A model generated the notes under the pieces. It was not told where the DNA came from and did no database searches. It saw nothing but the letters and a program-made list of their open reading frames with translations. Made by a program: the position numbers and the translations under genes. 64,000 bases of DNA from Microbispora oryzae (GTDB lineage Bacteria > Actinomycetota > Actinomycetes > Streptosporangiales > Streptosporangiaceae): NCBI RefSeq assembly GCF_017896165.1, contig NZ_JAFCNB010000002.1:434001-498000 (forward strand), in the 5' to 3' direction. Below, one piece after another: positions 1 through 10,391 of the stretch (position 1 is its first letter; each line of letters opens with the position of its first letter).

Positions 1-2
1 CG

Positions 3-122
3 GTCACCACGAAGGACACGGTCTACTTCGGCTTCGGCACCGAGGGCGCGACCACCCAGGCCATGCGCACCGACCTGGTCAAACGGTCGATGACCCACCT
101 GCTCGGGCCGACGCGGCCCTGA
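3..122 (+). CDS. C-terminal end of a truncated protein, possibly a secreted peptidase
   Basis: An open frame enters from the left edge and stops with TGA at 120-122. The 39 visible residues include VYFGFGTEGATTQAMRTDL, a short pattern that resembles the tail of the C-terminal domain seen in secreted actinomycete M14-type carboxypeptidases. The fragment is too short to prove a family. A perfect hairpin directly follows the stop, which supports this being a real gene end. Confidence 0.5.
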   Translation, partial: VTTKDTVYFGFGTEGATTQAMRTDLVKRSMTHLLGPTRP

Positions 123-128
123 GCCGGG

Positions 129-170
129 CCCGTACGGCTCCCGTCTCCCGGCGGGCGGGAGCCGTACGGG
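129..170 (+). terminator. Hairpin terminator after the truncated gene
   Basis: A perfect 15-bp stem (129-143 with 156-170) closes a 12-nt loop seven bases after the stop codon. There is no U-run, as is common in high-GC actinomycetes. Confidence 0.7.
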
Positions 171-258
171 GTCCTTGCCGATGTCGGCAGAACATGATTC
201 TGTCGCACTGTGCGCGGAGGTCCCACACCGGGGCCGCGCCCGATCGGAAGGCAGGCGG

Positions 259-1695
259 ATGCCGCATCGCGACAGGCTGTTCATCGCGGGCGGGTGGGTG
301 GCTCCCGCCGGCACCGGCACCATCGAGGTGATCTCCCCGCACACCGAGGAGGTCGTGGCCCGCGTGCCGGAGGGCACGGCCGCCGACATGGACCGCGCGG
401 TCGCCGCCGCCCGGGAGGCGTTCGACCGGGGGCCGTGGCCCCGGATGAGCATGGCCGAGCGGGCCGCGGTCGTGGCGCGGCTCGCCGGCCTCTACGAGGC
501 CCGCCAGGGCGAGATCGCTGAGACGATCACGATGGAGATGGGTTCGCCGATCACGTTCTCCCAGCTCGCCCAGGCTCCGCAGCCCCTCGGCATGTTGCGC
601 TACTACGCCGGGCTCGGCGCGACGTTCCCGGTCGAGGAGGAGCGGCCCGGCATGTTCGGCCCGGTGATCGTCCGGCGGGAGCCGGTCGGGGTGGTCGCCG
701 CGATCGTGCCGTGGAACGTCCCGCAGTTCGTCATCATGACCAAACTCGCCCCGGCGCTCGTCGCCGGATGCACAGTGGTGATCAAGCCCGCCCCCGAGAC
801 GCCGCTCGACTCCTACCTGCTCGCGGAGATGATCGAGGAGGCGGGGATTCCCGCGGGCGTGGTCAACATCGTGGCGGCGGGCCGCGAGGCCGGTGAACAC
901 CTGGTCTCCCACCCCGGCGTCGACAAGGTCGCCTTCACCGGCTCCACCGCCGCCGGGCGCCGCATCGGGGCGATCTGCGGCGAGCGGCTCAAGCGGTGCA
1001 CGCTTGAGCTGGGCGGCAAGTCCGCCGCGATCGTCCTCGACGACTGCGACCTGCCTTCGGCCATGGGCTTCCTGTCCCTGGCCACGCTGATGAACAACGG
1101 GCAGGCCTGCGTGGCCCAGACGCGGATCCTCGCCTCCCGGAGCCGGTACGACGAGGTGGTCGAGGCCGTCGCCGAGATGGTGCGCGGCCAGCGGGTCGGC
1201 GACCCGGCCGACCCGGCCACCGGCATCGGCCCGCTGGTCGCAGCGCGGCAGCGCGACCGGGTCGAGGGATACGTCCGCGCGGGGATCGACGAGGGCGCCA
1301 AGGCGGTGGTGGGCGGGCTCGACCGGCCGTTCGGCCGGGGCTGGTACGTCGCGCCGACCGTCTTCGCGGACGCGACCAACGACATGCGGATCGCCCGCGA
1401 GGAGATCTTCGGGCCGGTCCTGACCGTGATCCCGTACGTGGACGAGGCCGACGCGATCCGCATCGCGAACGACAGCGACTACGGCCTGTCGGGCTCGGTC
1501 TGGACGGCCGACCCGGACCACGGCGTCGAGATCGCCCGGCGCGTCCGCACCGGGACCTACGGCGTCAACATGATGAACACGATGGACCCGAACACGCCGT
1601 TCGGCGGCGTCAAGTCGAGCGGCTTCGGCCGGGAGCTGGGGCCCGAGGGCCTGGAGGCCTACCTGGAGTGCAAGTCGATCGCCCGGCTGGGGTGA
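259..1695 (+). CDS. Aldehyde dehydrogenase, NAD(P)-dependent
   Basis: This 478-residue protein belongs to the ALDH superfamily and should oxidise an aldehyde to a carboxylate in the cytoplasm; the substrate cannot be read from the sequence. Visible landmarks are PWN at 151-153 (Asn of the oxyanion hole), FTGST at 226-230, the general base Glu250 in LELGGKSA and the catalytic Cys284 in NNGQACVAQTR. Length is normal for the family. I chose ATG 259 because GGAAGG lies about 7 bases upstream and the frame before it (from 175) is unlike the family. It stands alone between two hairpins, so it is probably monocistronic. A short inverted repeat, cagaa-N5-ttctg, sits at 187-201 and could be an operator, but that is weak. 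Confidence 0.93.
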   Translation: MPHRDRLFIAGGWVAPAGTGTIEVISPHTEEVVARVPEGTAADMDRAVAAAREAFDRGPWPRMSMAERAAVVARLAGLYEARQGEIAETITMEMGSPITFSQLAQAPQPLGMLRYYAGLGATFPVEEERPGMFGPVIVRREPVGVVAAIVPWNVPQFVIMTKLAPALVAGCTVVIKPAPETPLDSYLLAEMIEEAGIPAGVVNIVAAGREAGEHLVSHPGVDKVAFTGSTAAGRRIGAICGERLKRCTLELGGKSAAIVLDDCDLPSAMGFLSLATLMNNGQACVAQTRILASRSRYDEVVEAVAEMVRGQRVGDPADPATGIGPLVAARQRDRVEGYVRAGIDEGAKAVVGGLDRPFGRGWYVAPTVFADATNDMRIAREEIFGPVLTVIPYVDEADAIRIANDSDYGLSGSVWTADPDHGVEIARRVRTGTYGVNMMNTMDPNTPFGGVKSSGFGRELGPEGLEAYLECKSIARLG

Positions 1696-1735
1696 TCCGC
1701 TGGGCCGATCCAGGAGCGCCGATCCAGATGGAGCC

Positions 1736-1771
1736 CCCGGTCCGGCACGACTCCCGCCGTGCCGGACCGGG
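1736..1771. terminator. Hairpin between convergent genes
   Basis: A perfect 13-bp stem (1736-1748 with 1759-1771) lies between the aldehyde dehydrogenase stop and the end of the convergent hydrolase gene. It could terminate both. Confidence 0.65.
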
Positions 1772-1861
1772 CCCGCCCAGCGCGCCCCCGCGACGCTGGG
1801 CCACACCCGCCGGGTGTGCGCCGATCCCCTCCATCGGCGGTACGGCAGAGCCGCACATCCC

Positions 1862-2602
1862 TCATAGACGACCGATATCGGGATTCGGTTCGCGAATCCA
1901 CCGACCAATTTTCCGTATCAGTTCGGGAGTCGCCGCCGTCTCGGCGTGGCCGTACCCCGGCTCGATCCACAGCTCCTTGGGCTCCGCCGCGTTGTCGTAC
2001 AGCTGACGGGCGTGTTCGAGGGGGAAGAAGGGGTCGGCGTCGCCGTGGACGACCAGCAGCGGGACCGGCGTGATCAGGGCCGCGGCGCGGTACGGCGGGA
2101 GCGGCACCGGATCCCACGTCCCGCTGGCGATCCTGGTGCCCTTGACGACGCGGGCGGCCAGCCGGCCGTGCCAGCGCTCGATCGCCCAGTGGACCTGCCG
2201 CATGGGCTTGGTCCCCCGGTAGTACCAGCGGGCGGGACCGCTCACGGACACCACGGCGTCCACGCCCCGATACAGGGCGGCGTGCCGGACGACCACCGCG
2301 GCGCCCAGCGAGAAGCCGACCGTGACGATCCGCCGGTAGCCGACCGACCGGGCGTGCTTCACCGCAGCGTCGACGTCGAGCACCTCGAGGTCGCCCACTG
2401 TGGTCCGGCCGGAGGAACGGCCGTGCCCCCGGAAGTCGAACGACACCACGCCCCCGAATCCGGACAGCACGTGCACGATGCGCCGGGAGTGGCGGTCGCG
2501 CCAGGAGCCGGTGAAGCCGTGCGCCACCACGATCCCGAGATCAAGCGAGCTGTTGGGGGTGTGCGCGGCGTCGATCCGGACGCCGTCGGACGTCCGCAGC
2601 AT
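1862..2602 (-). CDS. Alpha/beta hydrolase
   Basis: The 246-residue protein has the alpha/beta-hydrolase landmarks: HGFTGS at 28-33 (oxyanion loop), the nucleophile elbow GFSLG at about 96-100, the acid in HGDADPFFP and the catalytic His in GYGHAE near the C-terminus. It is probably an esterase, lipase or peptidase-like hydrolase of the cytoplasm, substrate unknown. The ATG at 2602 is used here but has no clear ribosome site; a GTG 48 bases upstream, preceded by a G-rich stretch, would add 16 residues. It diverges from typA. Confidence 0.82.
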   Translation of the reverse strand: MLRTSDGVRIDAAHTPNSSLDLGIVVAHGFTGSWRDRHSRRIVHVLSGFGGVVSFDFRGHGRSSGRTTVGDLEVLDVDAAVKHARSVGYRRIVTVGFSLGAAVVVRHAALYRGVDAVVSVSGPARWYYRGTKPMRQVHWAIERWHGRLAARVVKGTRIASGTWDPVPLPPYRAAALITPVPLLVVHGDADPFFPLEHARQLYDNAAEPKELWIEPGYGHAETAATPELIRKIGRWIREPNPDIGRL

Positions 2603-2926
2603 CGCGGCGAACGAGGGAGCCAGACCCGCGTCCCCGGACCTTTCCCCCACTTTGTCCCCCACCTTGCCCCCGGCCCTGTTCGCCCGAGCGTTCGGCCCCC
2701 GCACGCTCACCCCTCCCGAGGTCGACCCTTTTCCCACGACGCGGCGTTTCCTGCGGCATTCCCTGTGACCTTTTCCTACCCGCGGTCGCACCGCAGGCGA
2801 CCGGGCGGCGCGTGGCGGCGACGGGGATCGCCTAAAATGGTAAGGCCGTGTGGACACGGCAGCTGGCGTCTCGCTTTCAGTCCCGGGACGCGGACGACAC
2901 CCCGACGATCCGGAACGAGCCTCACT
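2603..2926. promoter_or_regulatory. Divergent intergenic region between hydrolase gene and typA
   Basis: No gene is seen here. The best promoter element is a TAAAAT -10-like hexamer at 2833-2838 on the plus strand, about 90 bases before the typA start, so typA probably has a leader of 80-90 nucleotides. No clear -35 matches it. Confidence 0.4.
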
Positions 2927-4780
<1,854 letters not shown>

Positions 4781-4793
4781 CCGAACCCGTCAG

Positions 4794-4820
4794 GAGCCCC
4801 CGGCCGATCGCCGGGGGCTC
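4794..4820. terminator. Terminator after typA
   Basis: An 11-bp perfect GC-rich stem (4794-4804 with 4810-4820) with a 5-nt loop lies 13 bases after the typA stop. The convergent PadR gene ends close by, so it may serve both. Confidence 0.8.
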
Positions 4821-4858
4821 CGTCGTTTCCGGCGTTCCGCCACCCGCCGGCTCCCCCG

Positions 4859-5443
4859 TCAGCGCCGCTCCGCCGGGGCGGCCCAGGTCAGCCGCCCCGC
4901 GCGCAGGTCGTCGACGATCGACTTGATCCACTGCTCCTCCGCCACCGTGACGGCGAGGAGGTATTCGCTCTCGATACCCGCCACCCGCGGGAACTCCTCC
5001 GGCTGGCCGGCGAGATTCGCCTCGATCCCGGCCCGCGCCTCCGCCAGGTGCCCGGCCCGCCGTTCCAGCGCCCGCAGCGCCTCCTCCGGTGTGATCATCA
5101 ACAGGTACGACAGAGCGGCGGGGAACTGCGGGAACTCCTGCTTGGGGGTGCCCAGCATCTGGTCCATCCACTCCCGGGCCACCTCCCGCCCCTCTGCCGT
5201 GAGTTCGTACACCGTGCGCTCCGGATAGGCGGGATCGCGGCTGGTCTCCCGCACCGCGATCAGCCCCTCTGCGTGCAGGCGATCGATGGTCCGGTAGAGA
5301 CCGGCGCGCTGGCTCACGTTGACGACCTGGTCCTTGCCCCACTGCTTGATCAATCGCTGCACGGCGTACGGATGGAGGGGCCGGTCGTGCAGCAGCGCGA
5401 GCACGGTCAGGGCGAGAGGCGAGCTGCGTACGGAAGTGCTCAT
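4859..5443 (-). CDS. PadR-family transcriptional regulator
   Basis: The 194-residue protein has an N-terminal PadR winged helix (LALTVLALLHDRPLHPYAVQ at about 8-27, then GLYRTIDRLHAEGLI and the ERTVYELT wing) and a Vir-type C-terminal helical dimerisation domain. It is probably a repressor of the divergent monooxygenase gene. I chose the ATG at 5443 rather than the ATG at 5479, because the upstream ATG lies inside a perfect inverted repeat that looks like the operator, and the family motif starts right after the inner Met. Confidence 0.88.
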   Translation of the reverse strand: MSTSVRSSPLALTVLALLHDRPLHPYAVQRLIKQWGKDQVVNVSQRAGLYRTIDRLHAEGLIAVRETSRDPAYPERTVYELTAEGREVAREWMDQMLGTPKQEFPQFPAALSYLLMITPEEALRALERRAGHLAEARAGIEANLAGQPEEFPRVAGIESEYLLAVTVAEEQWIKSIVDDLRAGRLTWAAPAERR

Positions 5444-5467
5444 GCCTCCGATACTAACCACATCCGG

Positions 5468-5501
5468 ACTAGTTGACATGCAACTAGTTTCAATGTGACT
5501 A
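5468..5501 (+). promoter_or_regulatory. Probable PadR operator overlapping the monooxygenase promoter
   Basis: A perfect inverted repeat, ACTAGTTG-N5-CAACTAGT, spans 5468-5488 in the 90-bp gap between the divergent padR-like and monooxygenase genes. It covers a consensus TTGACA at 5473-5478; 17 bases further is TGACTA at 5496-5501, a fair -10. Repressor binding there would block the monooxygenase promoter. Confidence 0.6.
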
Positions 5502-5533
5502 TCGCTCTATCGGAAGCGAGCTGAGGAGTGAGC

Positions 5534-6706
5534 ATGAGCATGGTGAGGACCGCACTGGTGATCGGCGGCGGTGTGGCCGGGCCGGTCACCGCTCTGGCCC
5601 TGGCGAAGGCGGGCATCCGGGCGACCGTCCACGAGGCGCATCCGGCCGCCGCCGACGGCGTCGGGGCGATGCTCAGCCTGGCGCCCAACGGTCTGGCGGC
5701 GCTGCGGATCGTCGGCGCGGACGAGGCCGTGATCGGCATCGGCCAGCAGGTTCCGCGGGTCGTGATGGCCGACGGCGCCGGAAACCGGCTGGCGGAGTTC
5801 GGTGGCTTCCCCGGGCTGCCGCCCACCCTCGCGATGCCCCGCTCGGACCTGTTCCGGGCGCTGGCCGACCACGCGACGGCCGCGGGGGTGCGGATCGAGT
5901 ACGGCAGGCGCCTGGTGTCCGCCGACGAGACCCCGGACGGTGTCACCGCGACCTTCTCCGACGGGACCACCGCCACCGCCGACGTGCTGATCGGCGCGGA
6001 CGGCATCCGCTCCACGGTCCGCGGCCTCATCGACCCGGCCGCTCCGGGGCCGGAGTACGGCGGGGTCCTCAGTTTCGGCGGCTACAGCCGTTGCGACGTG
6101 GCGGTGGAGCCGGGCGCCATGCACTTCGCCTTCGGCCGCACCTTCATCGGTTTCTGGCGGCTGCCGGACGACCGCGTCTGCTGGTTCGCGAGCCTTCCCC
6201 GCACCGAGCCGCTCACGGCGGCCGAGGTCGCCCGCGTCCCCGCCGCCGAGTGGCTGGCCCGCCTGCGCGACCTCTACGCGGGGCACGTGCCGGGCGAGAC
6301 GCTGCTGGCCCACACGGACCCCGGGGATCTGATGGCCGTGGGCCCGATGGAGCGCATGCCGTCCGTGCCGCGCTGGCACCGCGGCCGCATGGTCCTGGTC
6401 GGCGACGCCGTCCACGCTCCCTCGTCCAGCTCGGGGCAGGGCGCGTCCCTGGCGGTCGAGAGCGCGATCGAGCTCGCCCGCTGCCTGCGCGATCTGCCGA
6501 TCCCGGCGGCGTTCGAGGCGTACGAAGGGCTACGCCGCTCGCGGGTGGAGGCGATCGGCGGAGCGGCCGCGGCGACGAACCGCGCCAAAGCCGGTCAGGC
6601 CGCAGACCGGCCCGCCATGCCGACGCCGGAGCAGATGTTCGCCCCCGTTCACCTGCACAGCATCGACTGGGAGGACACCGTCGAGGCCGTCCCGGCGGCG
6701 TGCTGA
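5534..6706 (+). CDS. FAD-dependent aromatic-type monooxygenase
   Basis: The 390-residue flavoprotein belongs to the group A (PHBH/TetX-like) monooxygenases, which use FAD, NAD(P)H and O2 to hydroxylate small, often aromatic compounds. It has the N-terminal Rossmann GGGVAGPVTALALAKAG (about 9-25), the DG motif in LIGADGIRSTVR (about 155-166) and the GD motif in VLVGDAVHAPSSSSGQG (about 286-302). The ATG at 5534 sits 5 bases after GAGGAG. Divergence from a PadR regulator suggests inducible detoxification or catabolism; substrate unknown. Confidence 0.9.
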   Translation: MSMVRTALVIGGGVAGPVTALALAKAGIRATVHEAHPAAADGVGAMLSLAPNGLAALRIVGADEAVIGIGQQVPRVVMADGAGNRLAEFGGFPGLPPTLAMPRSDLFRALADHATAAGVRIEYGRRLVSADETPDGVTATFSDGTTATADVLIGADGIRSTVRGLIDPAAPGPEYGGVLSFGGYSRCDVAVEPGAMHFAFGRTFIGFWRLPDDRVCWFASLPRTEPLTAAEVARVPAAEWLARLRDLYAGHVPGETLLAHTDPGDLMAVGPMERMPSVPRWHRGRMVLVGDAVHAPSSSSGQGASLAVESAIELARCLRDLPIPAAFEAYEGLRRSRVEAIGGAAAATNRAKAGQAADRPAMPTPEQMFAPVHLHSIDWEDTVEAVPAAC

Positions 6707-6836
6707 TCGGAAGAGCCGGGGAGATCAGGCAACACGAGGTAAAGGGCCGGCCCGGACAGCGTCGACCGGCCCACCCGCGCGGGGCGCGATGTGCTCTCCT
6801 GTGGCAGGCATCAGCGCCTACGGAGGAGCCCGTCCC

Positions 6837-7484
6837 ATGCTTCGCAAGAGTCACGCCGTCCTGGCCGCCAATCTCGCCCTGGGGATCTGGACCTGCGTCT
6901 CGGCCCTGCCCGGAACGCAGGCTCTGACCGGAAATCCGAGCGGCGCGCGGACGTCGCCGCAGGGGCAGGAACGGCCGGTCCTGGCCAGCGCCACGATCAA
7001 GGACGCCAAGGGAAGGGCGATCGGCTGGTTCCAGATCGACCGCGACACCGCCGCGTCGTCGTGGGTCACCGTACGGGTGCGGGGGCTGACGCCGGGCTTC
7101 CACGGCTTCCACATCCATTCCGCAGGCGTGTGCGACGCCGCCTCGACCGACCCGGCCACCGGCTCCCCGTTCAGCAGCGCGGGCGGGCATCTGGACGCCG
7201 GTCACGGCGCGGACGCCTCGGGCAATCTCCCGTCGCTGCTGGCCGCCCGCGACGGCGTGGCCTCCGCCGGTTTCCGCACCGACCGGTTCACGGCGGCCAG
7301 GCTGGCCGACGCCGACGGCAGCGCCGTGATCGTGCACGCCGGGCCGGACAACTTCGCCAACATCCCCAGCCGCTACCGCCACCCCAAGGACGCGACCGGC
7401 ACGAGCGGCCCCGACGTCGCGACGCTGAAGACCGGCGACGCCGGCCGCCGGGTCGGGTGCGGGATCATCCACCTCGCGGGCTGA
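6837..7484 (+). CDS. Exported Cu/Zn superoxide dismutase-like protein with an incomplete zinc site
   Basis: The 215-residue protein starts with a signal-like hydrophobic stretch (about 6-29) and then the SodC fold. Copper ligands are present: His92 and His94 in FHGFHIH and His167 in VIVHAGPDN. The bridging His118 (GGHLD) and a His at 123 are present, as are the disulfide cysteines Cys99 and Cys208 and an Arg near 204. By eye alignment with E. coli SodC, the third zinc His and the zinc Asp (GHLGDLP in E. coli) are replaced by A/S and Asn130 (ASGNLP), in a shortened loop. It may be a copper-only dismutase like that of Mycobacterium tuberculosis, or a structural relative. The start at 6837 has GGAGGAG upstream. 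Confidence 0.85.
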   Translation: MLRKSHAVLAANLALGIWTCVSALPGTQALTGNPSGARTSPQGQERPVLASATIKDAKGRAIGWFQIDRDTAASSWVTVRVRGLTPGFHGFHIHSAGVCDAASTDPATGSPFSSAGGHLDAGHGADASGNLPSLLAARDGVASAGFRTDRFTAARLADADGSAVIVHAGPDNFANIPSRYRHPKDATGTSGPDVATLKTGDAGRRVGCGIIHLAG

Positions 7485-7505
7485 CCCATCCCCCGGTGCC
7501 CGCTC

Positions 7506-9041
7506 TCAGCCCCGCCTGCGCCGCGCGGTGCCGAAGATCGACCGGGTGATCTCCCGCCCCAGGGCGGAGGCGGCCGACCGGGCGAACGACCGGAACTCCT
7601 TCGAGCCGAGCACGCCTTCGATCACGGACTCGGGCTCCCGGCGGCCCCGCTCGGCCGGCCGCTCCTCCGCCCGCTTCCCGGCAGGCCGCCGCGACGGTTC
7701 GGGCCGCTCCGGGGCGGCGGGCTCCTGCTGGGCCAGACGGGCGGCGAGGATCTCGTAGGCCGACTCGCGGTCGATGGCCCTGCCGTACTTGGCGGGGAGC
7801 GACGAGGCCGCCATCACCCCCTGGATCACCGCGGCGCCGGACGGCGTCATGAGCGTCCCCGGTGCCCGCAGCCTCGTCCAGGCGACCGGCGTCGGCGCCC
7901 CCGACTCGGACAGGACCGTCACGACGGCGTCGCCGATGCCCAGCTCCGTCAGCAGCCGTTCCAGGTCGTAGCCGGAGCTGGGAAACGTCGAGACGGTGGC
8001 CTTCAGGGCCTTGGCGTCCTGAGGCGTGAAGGCGCGCAGGGCGTGCTGCACCCGCGCGCCGAGCTGGGCGAGCACGTCGGCCGGCAGGTCCTTGGGCGTC
8101 TGGGTGACGAAGAAGACCCCGACGCCCTTCGAGCGGATCAGCCGCACGGTCTGCACGATCGCCTTGAGGAACGCCCGGGAGGCGTCCTCGAACAGCAGGT
8201 GCGCCTCGTCGAAGAAGAACACCAGCGCGGGCCGGTCCGGGTCGCCCACCTCCGGCAGCACCTCGAAGAGGTCGGCGAGCAGCCACATCAGGAAGGTGGA
8301 GAAGAGCTGCGGGCGGTCCTGGACGCCCGGCAGCTCCAGGATGGAGACCACACCCCGCCCGTCCGGCGTGGTCCGCAGCAGGTCGTGCACGTCGAACTCG
8401 GGCTCGCCGAAGAACGCCTCCGCGCCCTGCGCCTGGAAGTTCACCAGCGCCCGGAGGATCACCCCGGCCGTCGCGGACGACAGCCCGCCGATGCCGCTGA
8501 GGGCCTCCGGCGTGTCGATCAGGTAGCGGATCACCGCGACCAGGTCCTTGAGGTCGAGCAGCGGCAGGCCGTTCCGGTCGGCGAAGTAGAAGATCAGCCC
8601 GAGGGACGACTCCTGCGTCTCGTTCAGGCCGAGGACCCGCGACAGGAGTGTCGGGCCGAAGGCGCTCATGGTGGCGCGGAGCGGCACTCCCTCACCGACC
8701 CCGCCCAGGGAGAAGAACTCGGTGGGGCAGGAGACGGGCGCCCACTCCTGGCCCACCTCGGCGGCCCGCCGGGTCACCCGTTCCGAGGGCGTTCCCGGCG
8801 AGGCCAGGCCGGACAGGTCGCCCTTCATGTCGGCGAGGAAGACCGGCACCCCCTGGGCGGACAGCTGCTCCGCGAGCAACTGCAGCGTCCGGGTCTTCCC
8901 GGTCCCGGTCGCGCCCGCCACCAGGCCGTGCCGGTTCATCATCCGCAGCGGGATCTTGATCTCCTCATGCGGGTCGGCCGTGTCGTCCCGGACGAGGGCC
9001 CCCAGGTCGAGCGCAGGGCCCTCGACGTCGTACCCCTTCAC
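7506..9041 (-). CDS. HerA-like / DUF853 ATPase
   Basis: The 511-residue protein matches the YjgR/DUF853 family of HerA-FtsK-type ATPases. Walker A is GATGTGKT at 43-50 and Walker B is LVFFFDEAHL near 280; the following TQTPKDLPADVLAQLGARVQHALRAFTP region is typical. A charged, Pro/Arg-rich tail follows. The exact role is unknown; relatives translocate DNA or act as helicases. The GTG start at 9041 overlaps the stop of the upstream deacetylase by four bases (GTGA), which implies translational coupling although no functional link is obvious. Confidence 0.88.
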   Translation of the reverse strand: MKGYDVEGPALDLGALVRDDTADPHEEIKIPLRMMNRHGLVAGATGTGKTRTLQLLAEQLSAQGVPVFLADMKGDLSGLASPGTPSERVTRRAAEVGQEWAPVSCPTEFFSLGGVGEGVPLRATMSAFGPTLLSRVLGLNETQESSLGLIFYFADRNGLPLLDLKDLVAVIRYLIDTPEALSGIGGLSSATAGVILRALVNFQAQGAEAFFGEPEFDVHDLLRTTPDGRGVVSILELPGVQDRPQLFSTFLMWLLADLFEVLPEVGDPDRPALVFFFDEAHLLFEDASRAFLKAIVQTVRLIRSKGVGVFFVTQTPKDLPADVLAQLGARVQHALRAFTPQDAKALKATVSTFPSSGYDLERLLTELGIGDAVVTVLSESGAPTPVAWTRLRAPGTLMTPSGAAVIQGVMAASSLPAKYGRAIDRESAYEILAARLAQQEPAAPERPEPSRRPAGKRAEERPAERGRREPESVIEGVLGSKEFRSFARSAASALGREITRSIFGTARRRRG

Positions 9042-9862
9042 CGGTTGAAGTACTGCTTGCCGGGGACGGGGCTGCCGAGCAGTTCTGAGACGGTCACGTA
9101 GGTGTATCCCTTCCGGTCGAGCTCGTCGAGCAGCCGCGGCACGGCCTCGACGGTCGTCGGGTGGATGTCGTGCATCAGGACGATGTCCCCCGGCTTGGCG
9201 GCTCCGCAGCGGCCGGCCACGATCCCGGCGTTCCGGTCGCGCCAGTCGAGCGTGTCCAGCGCCCACATGATCTGGGAGAGCCCCTCCCGCCGGGTGGCCT
9301 CCTCCACCTTGTGATCGGTGGCGCCGTACGGCGGGCGCATCAGGCGCATCCGCACACCGGCGACCTGCCGCACGACGGCCTGCGTCCGTTCCAGCTCACG
9401 GGCGAGCGCCTCACCGGACAGGCCCGTCAGCGACGCGTGGTCCCACGAGTGGTTGCCGACCTCGTGTCCCTCCGCGACCATCCGCCGGACGAACCCCTGG
9501 GTCTCCTTCGTGACCATCTGCCCGAGCAGGAAGAACGTCGCCCGCGCGTGATGCGCGGCCAGGATGTCGAGCAGCCGGCCCGTGTTCTCGCCCGGCCCGT
9601 CGTCGAAGGTGAGCGCCACGCAGCGGGCGTGCGTGCAGTCGATCCGGCGCGGCGGCGGCGCGACCGGCAGGCGCGGCCCCGGCCAGCCGGGCTGCGCCCC
9701 CACGAGGCGCAGCCGGAGGACGCCCGGGTCGAACCGCGCGGCGCGGGCCTGCCGCATGGCCTCGGGCATGGGCGCCTGCGCCGCGGCGTCCGGGTCGGAC
9801 GCCCTCACCTGCCCGCATCCCGCGAGCACCAGCAGTGCCAGCAGAACCGACCCGATCCGCAT
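9038..9862 (-). CDS. Polysaccharide deacetylase lipoprotein (NodB domain)
   Basis: The 274-residue protein starts with a lipoprotein signal: the lipobox LVLAGC ends at Cys16, so it should be anchored outside the membrane. The NodB homology domain follows with TFDDGP at 85-90 (metal-binding and base Asp), NHSWDH (two zinc His), RPPYG, DTLDW and LMHDIH. It likely deacetylates peptidoglycan or another N-acetylated wall polymer. The ATG at 9862 has a GGGGGG stretch upstream. It is co-transcribed with the HerA-like ATPase. Confidence 0.9.
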   Translation of the reverse strand: MRIGSVLLALLVLAGCGQVRASDPDAAAQAPMPEAMRQARAARFDPGVLRLRLVGAQPGWPGPRLPVAPPPRRIDCTHARCVALTFDDGPGENTGRLLDILAAHHARATFFLLGQMVTKETQGFVRRMVAEGHEVGNHSWDHASLTGLSGEALARELERTQAVVRQVAGVRMRLMRPPYGATDHKVEEATRREGLSQIMWALDTLDWRDRNAGIVAGRCGAAKPGDIVLMHDIHPTTVEAVPRLLDELDRKGYTYVTVSELLGSPVPGKQYFNR

Positions 9863-9894
9863 GCGACCCCCCGGAGCAGGCGGGGGATCGCCAC

Positions 9895-10200
9895 CTACGG
9901 ATACTCCTCGGCCGCTTCCCCCCGCAGAACCCTGGCCAGCTCGTCCCACCAGGGCGGTACGTCGGCCTTGAGTTCCGCGTGCCGGCGGGCCACCCTGATG
10001 GCGCATCCACCGGGATCAGTACCCAGGTGACGGCATTTGACGGCACCCTCGCGCCAACGGTAAAGGCCCTCCCGGAAGCTCACGACGAGGCCGATCCAGA
10101 CCGAAAGGGTGACATCGTCGCCGATCTCGTACGCCTCGTGGACGCCGAGGACGGCGAGCTCCGCGCGCAGCGTCTCGACGGCGGTCCGTGACTCACTCAC
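9895..10200 (-). CDS. Small hypothetical protein
   Basis: A 101-residue protein with a GTG start (10200) reading VSESRTAVETLRAELAVLG. I do not recognise a domain. It has a Trp/Cys-containing middle (SFREGLYRWREGAVKCRH) and a charged amphipathic tail. It ends 32 bases before the deacetylase gene on the same strand and could be the first gene of that unit. The frame remains open upstream to 10326, but that part is low in coding character. Confidence 0.6.
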   Translation of the reverse strand: MSESRTAVETLRAELAVLGVHEAYEIGDDVTLSVWIGLVVSFREGLYRWREGAVKCRHLGTDPGGCAIRVARRHAELKADVPPWWDELARVLRGEAAEEYP

Positions 10201-10339
10201 CGGCCACCGCCCGCCGCGGAGGGGTCGCGCGCAAAGAGGTATGTACCCGGCCTTGGGCCGGGACCCGCCACTGCATGAGGTAATCATGAAGCCACCGAGG
10301 GTCACCGCGCAGCGATACGCGGCCAAGTGATGCTCGGCC

Positions 10340-10391
10340 GAGCGACACAGCCGAGCGATACAGCCTGGCGATACGGCCTGGCGATCGGCGG
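10340..10391. repeat. 13-bp tandem repeat, four copies
   Basis: Four consecutive 13-bp units of the type gagcgatacagcc / tggcgatacggcc fill 10340-10391 and end at the stop codon of the XRE-cupin gene. Units differ at one to five positions. Confidence 0.75.

Noticed and set aside
79..1908. 609-codon minus-strand open frame opposite the aldehyde dehydrogenase gene
   Set aside because: It is Arg/Pro/Ala-rich shadow sequence caused by high GC; the plus strand holds a complete ALDH with all catalytic residues.
4859..6706. Start of an antibiotic gene cluster (regulator plus monooxygenase, with a methyltransferase further on)
   Set aside because: No polyketide, peptide or terpene core enzymes are present and the surrounding genes are housekeeping.
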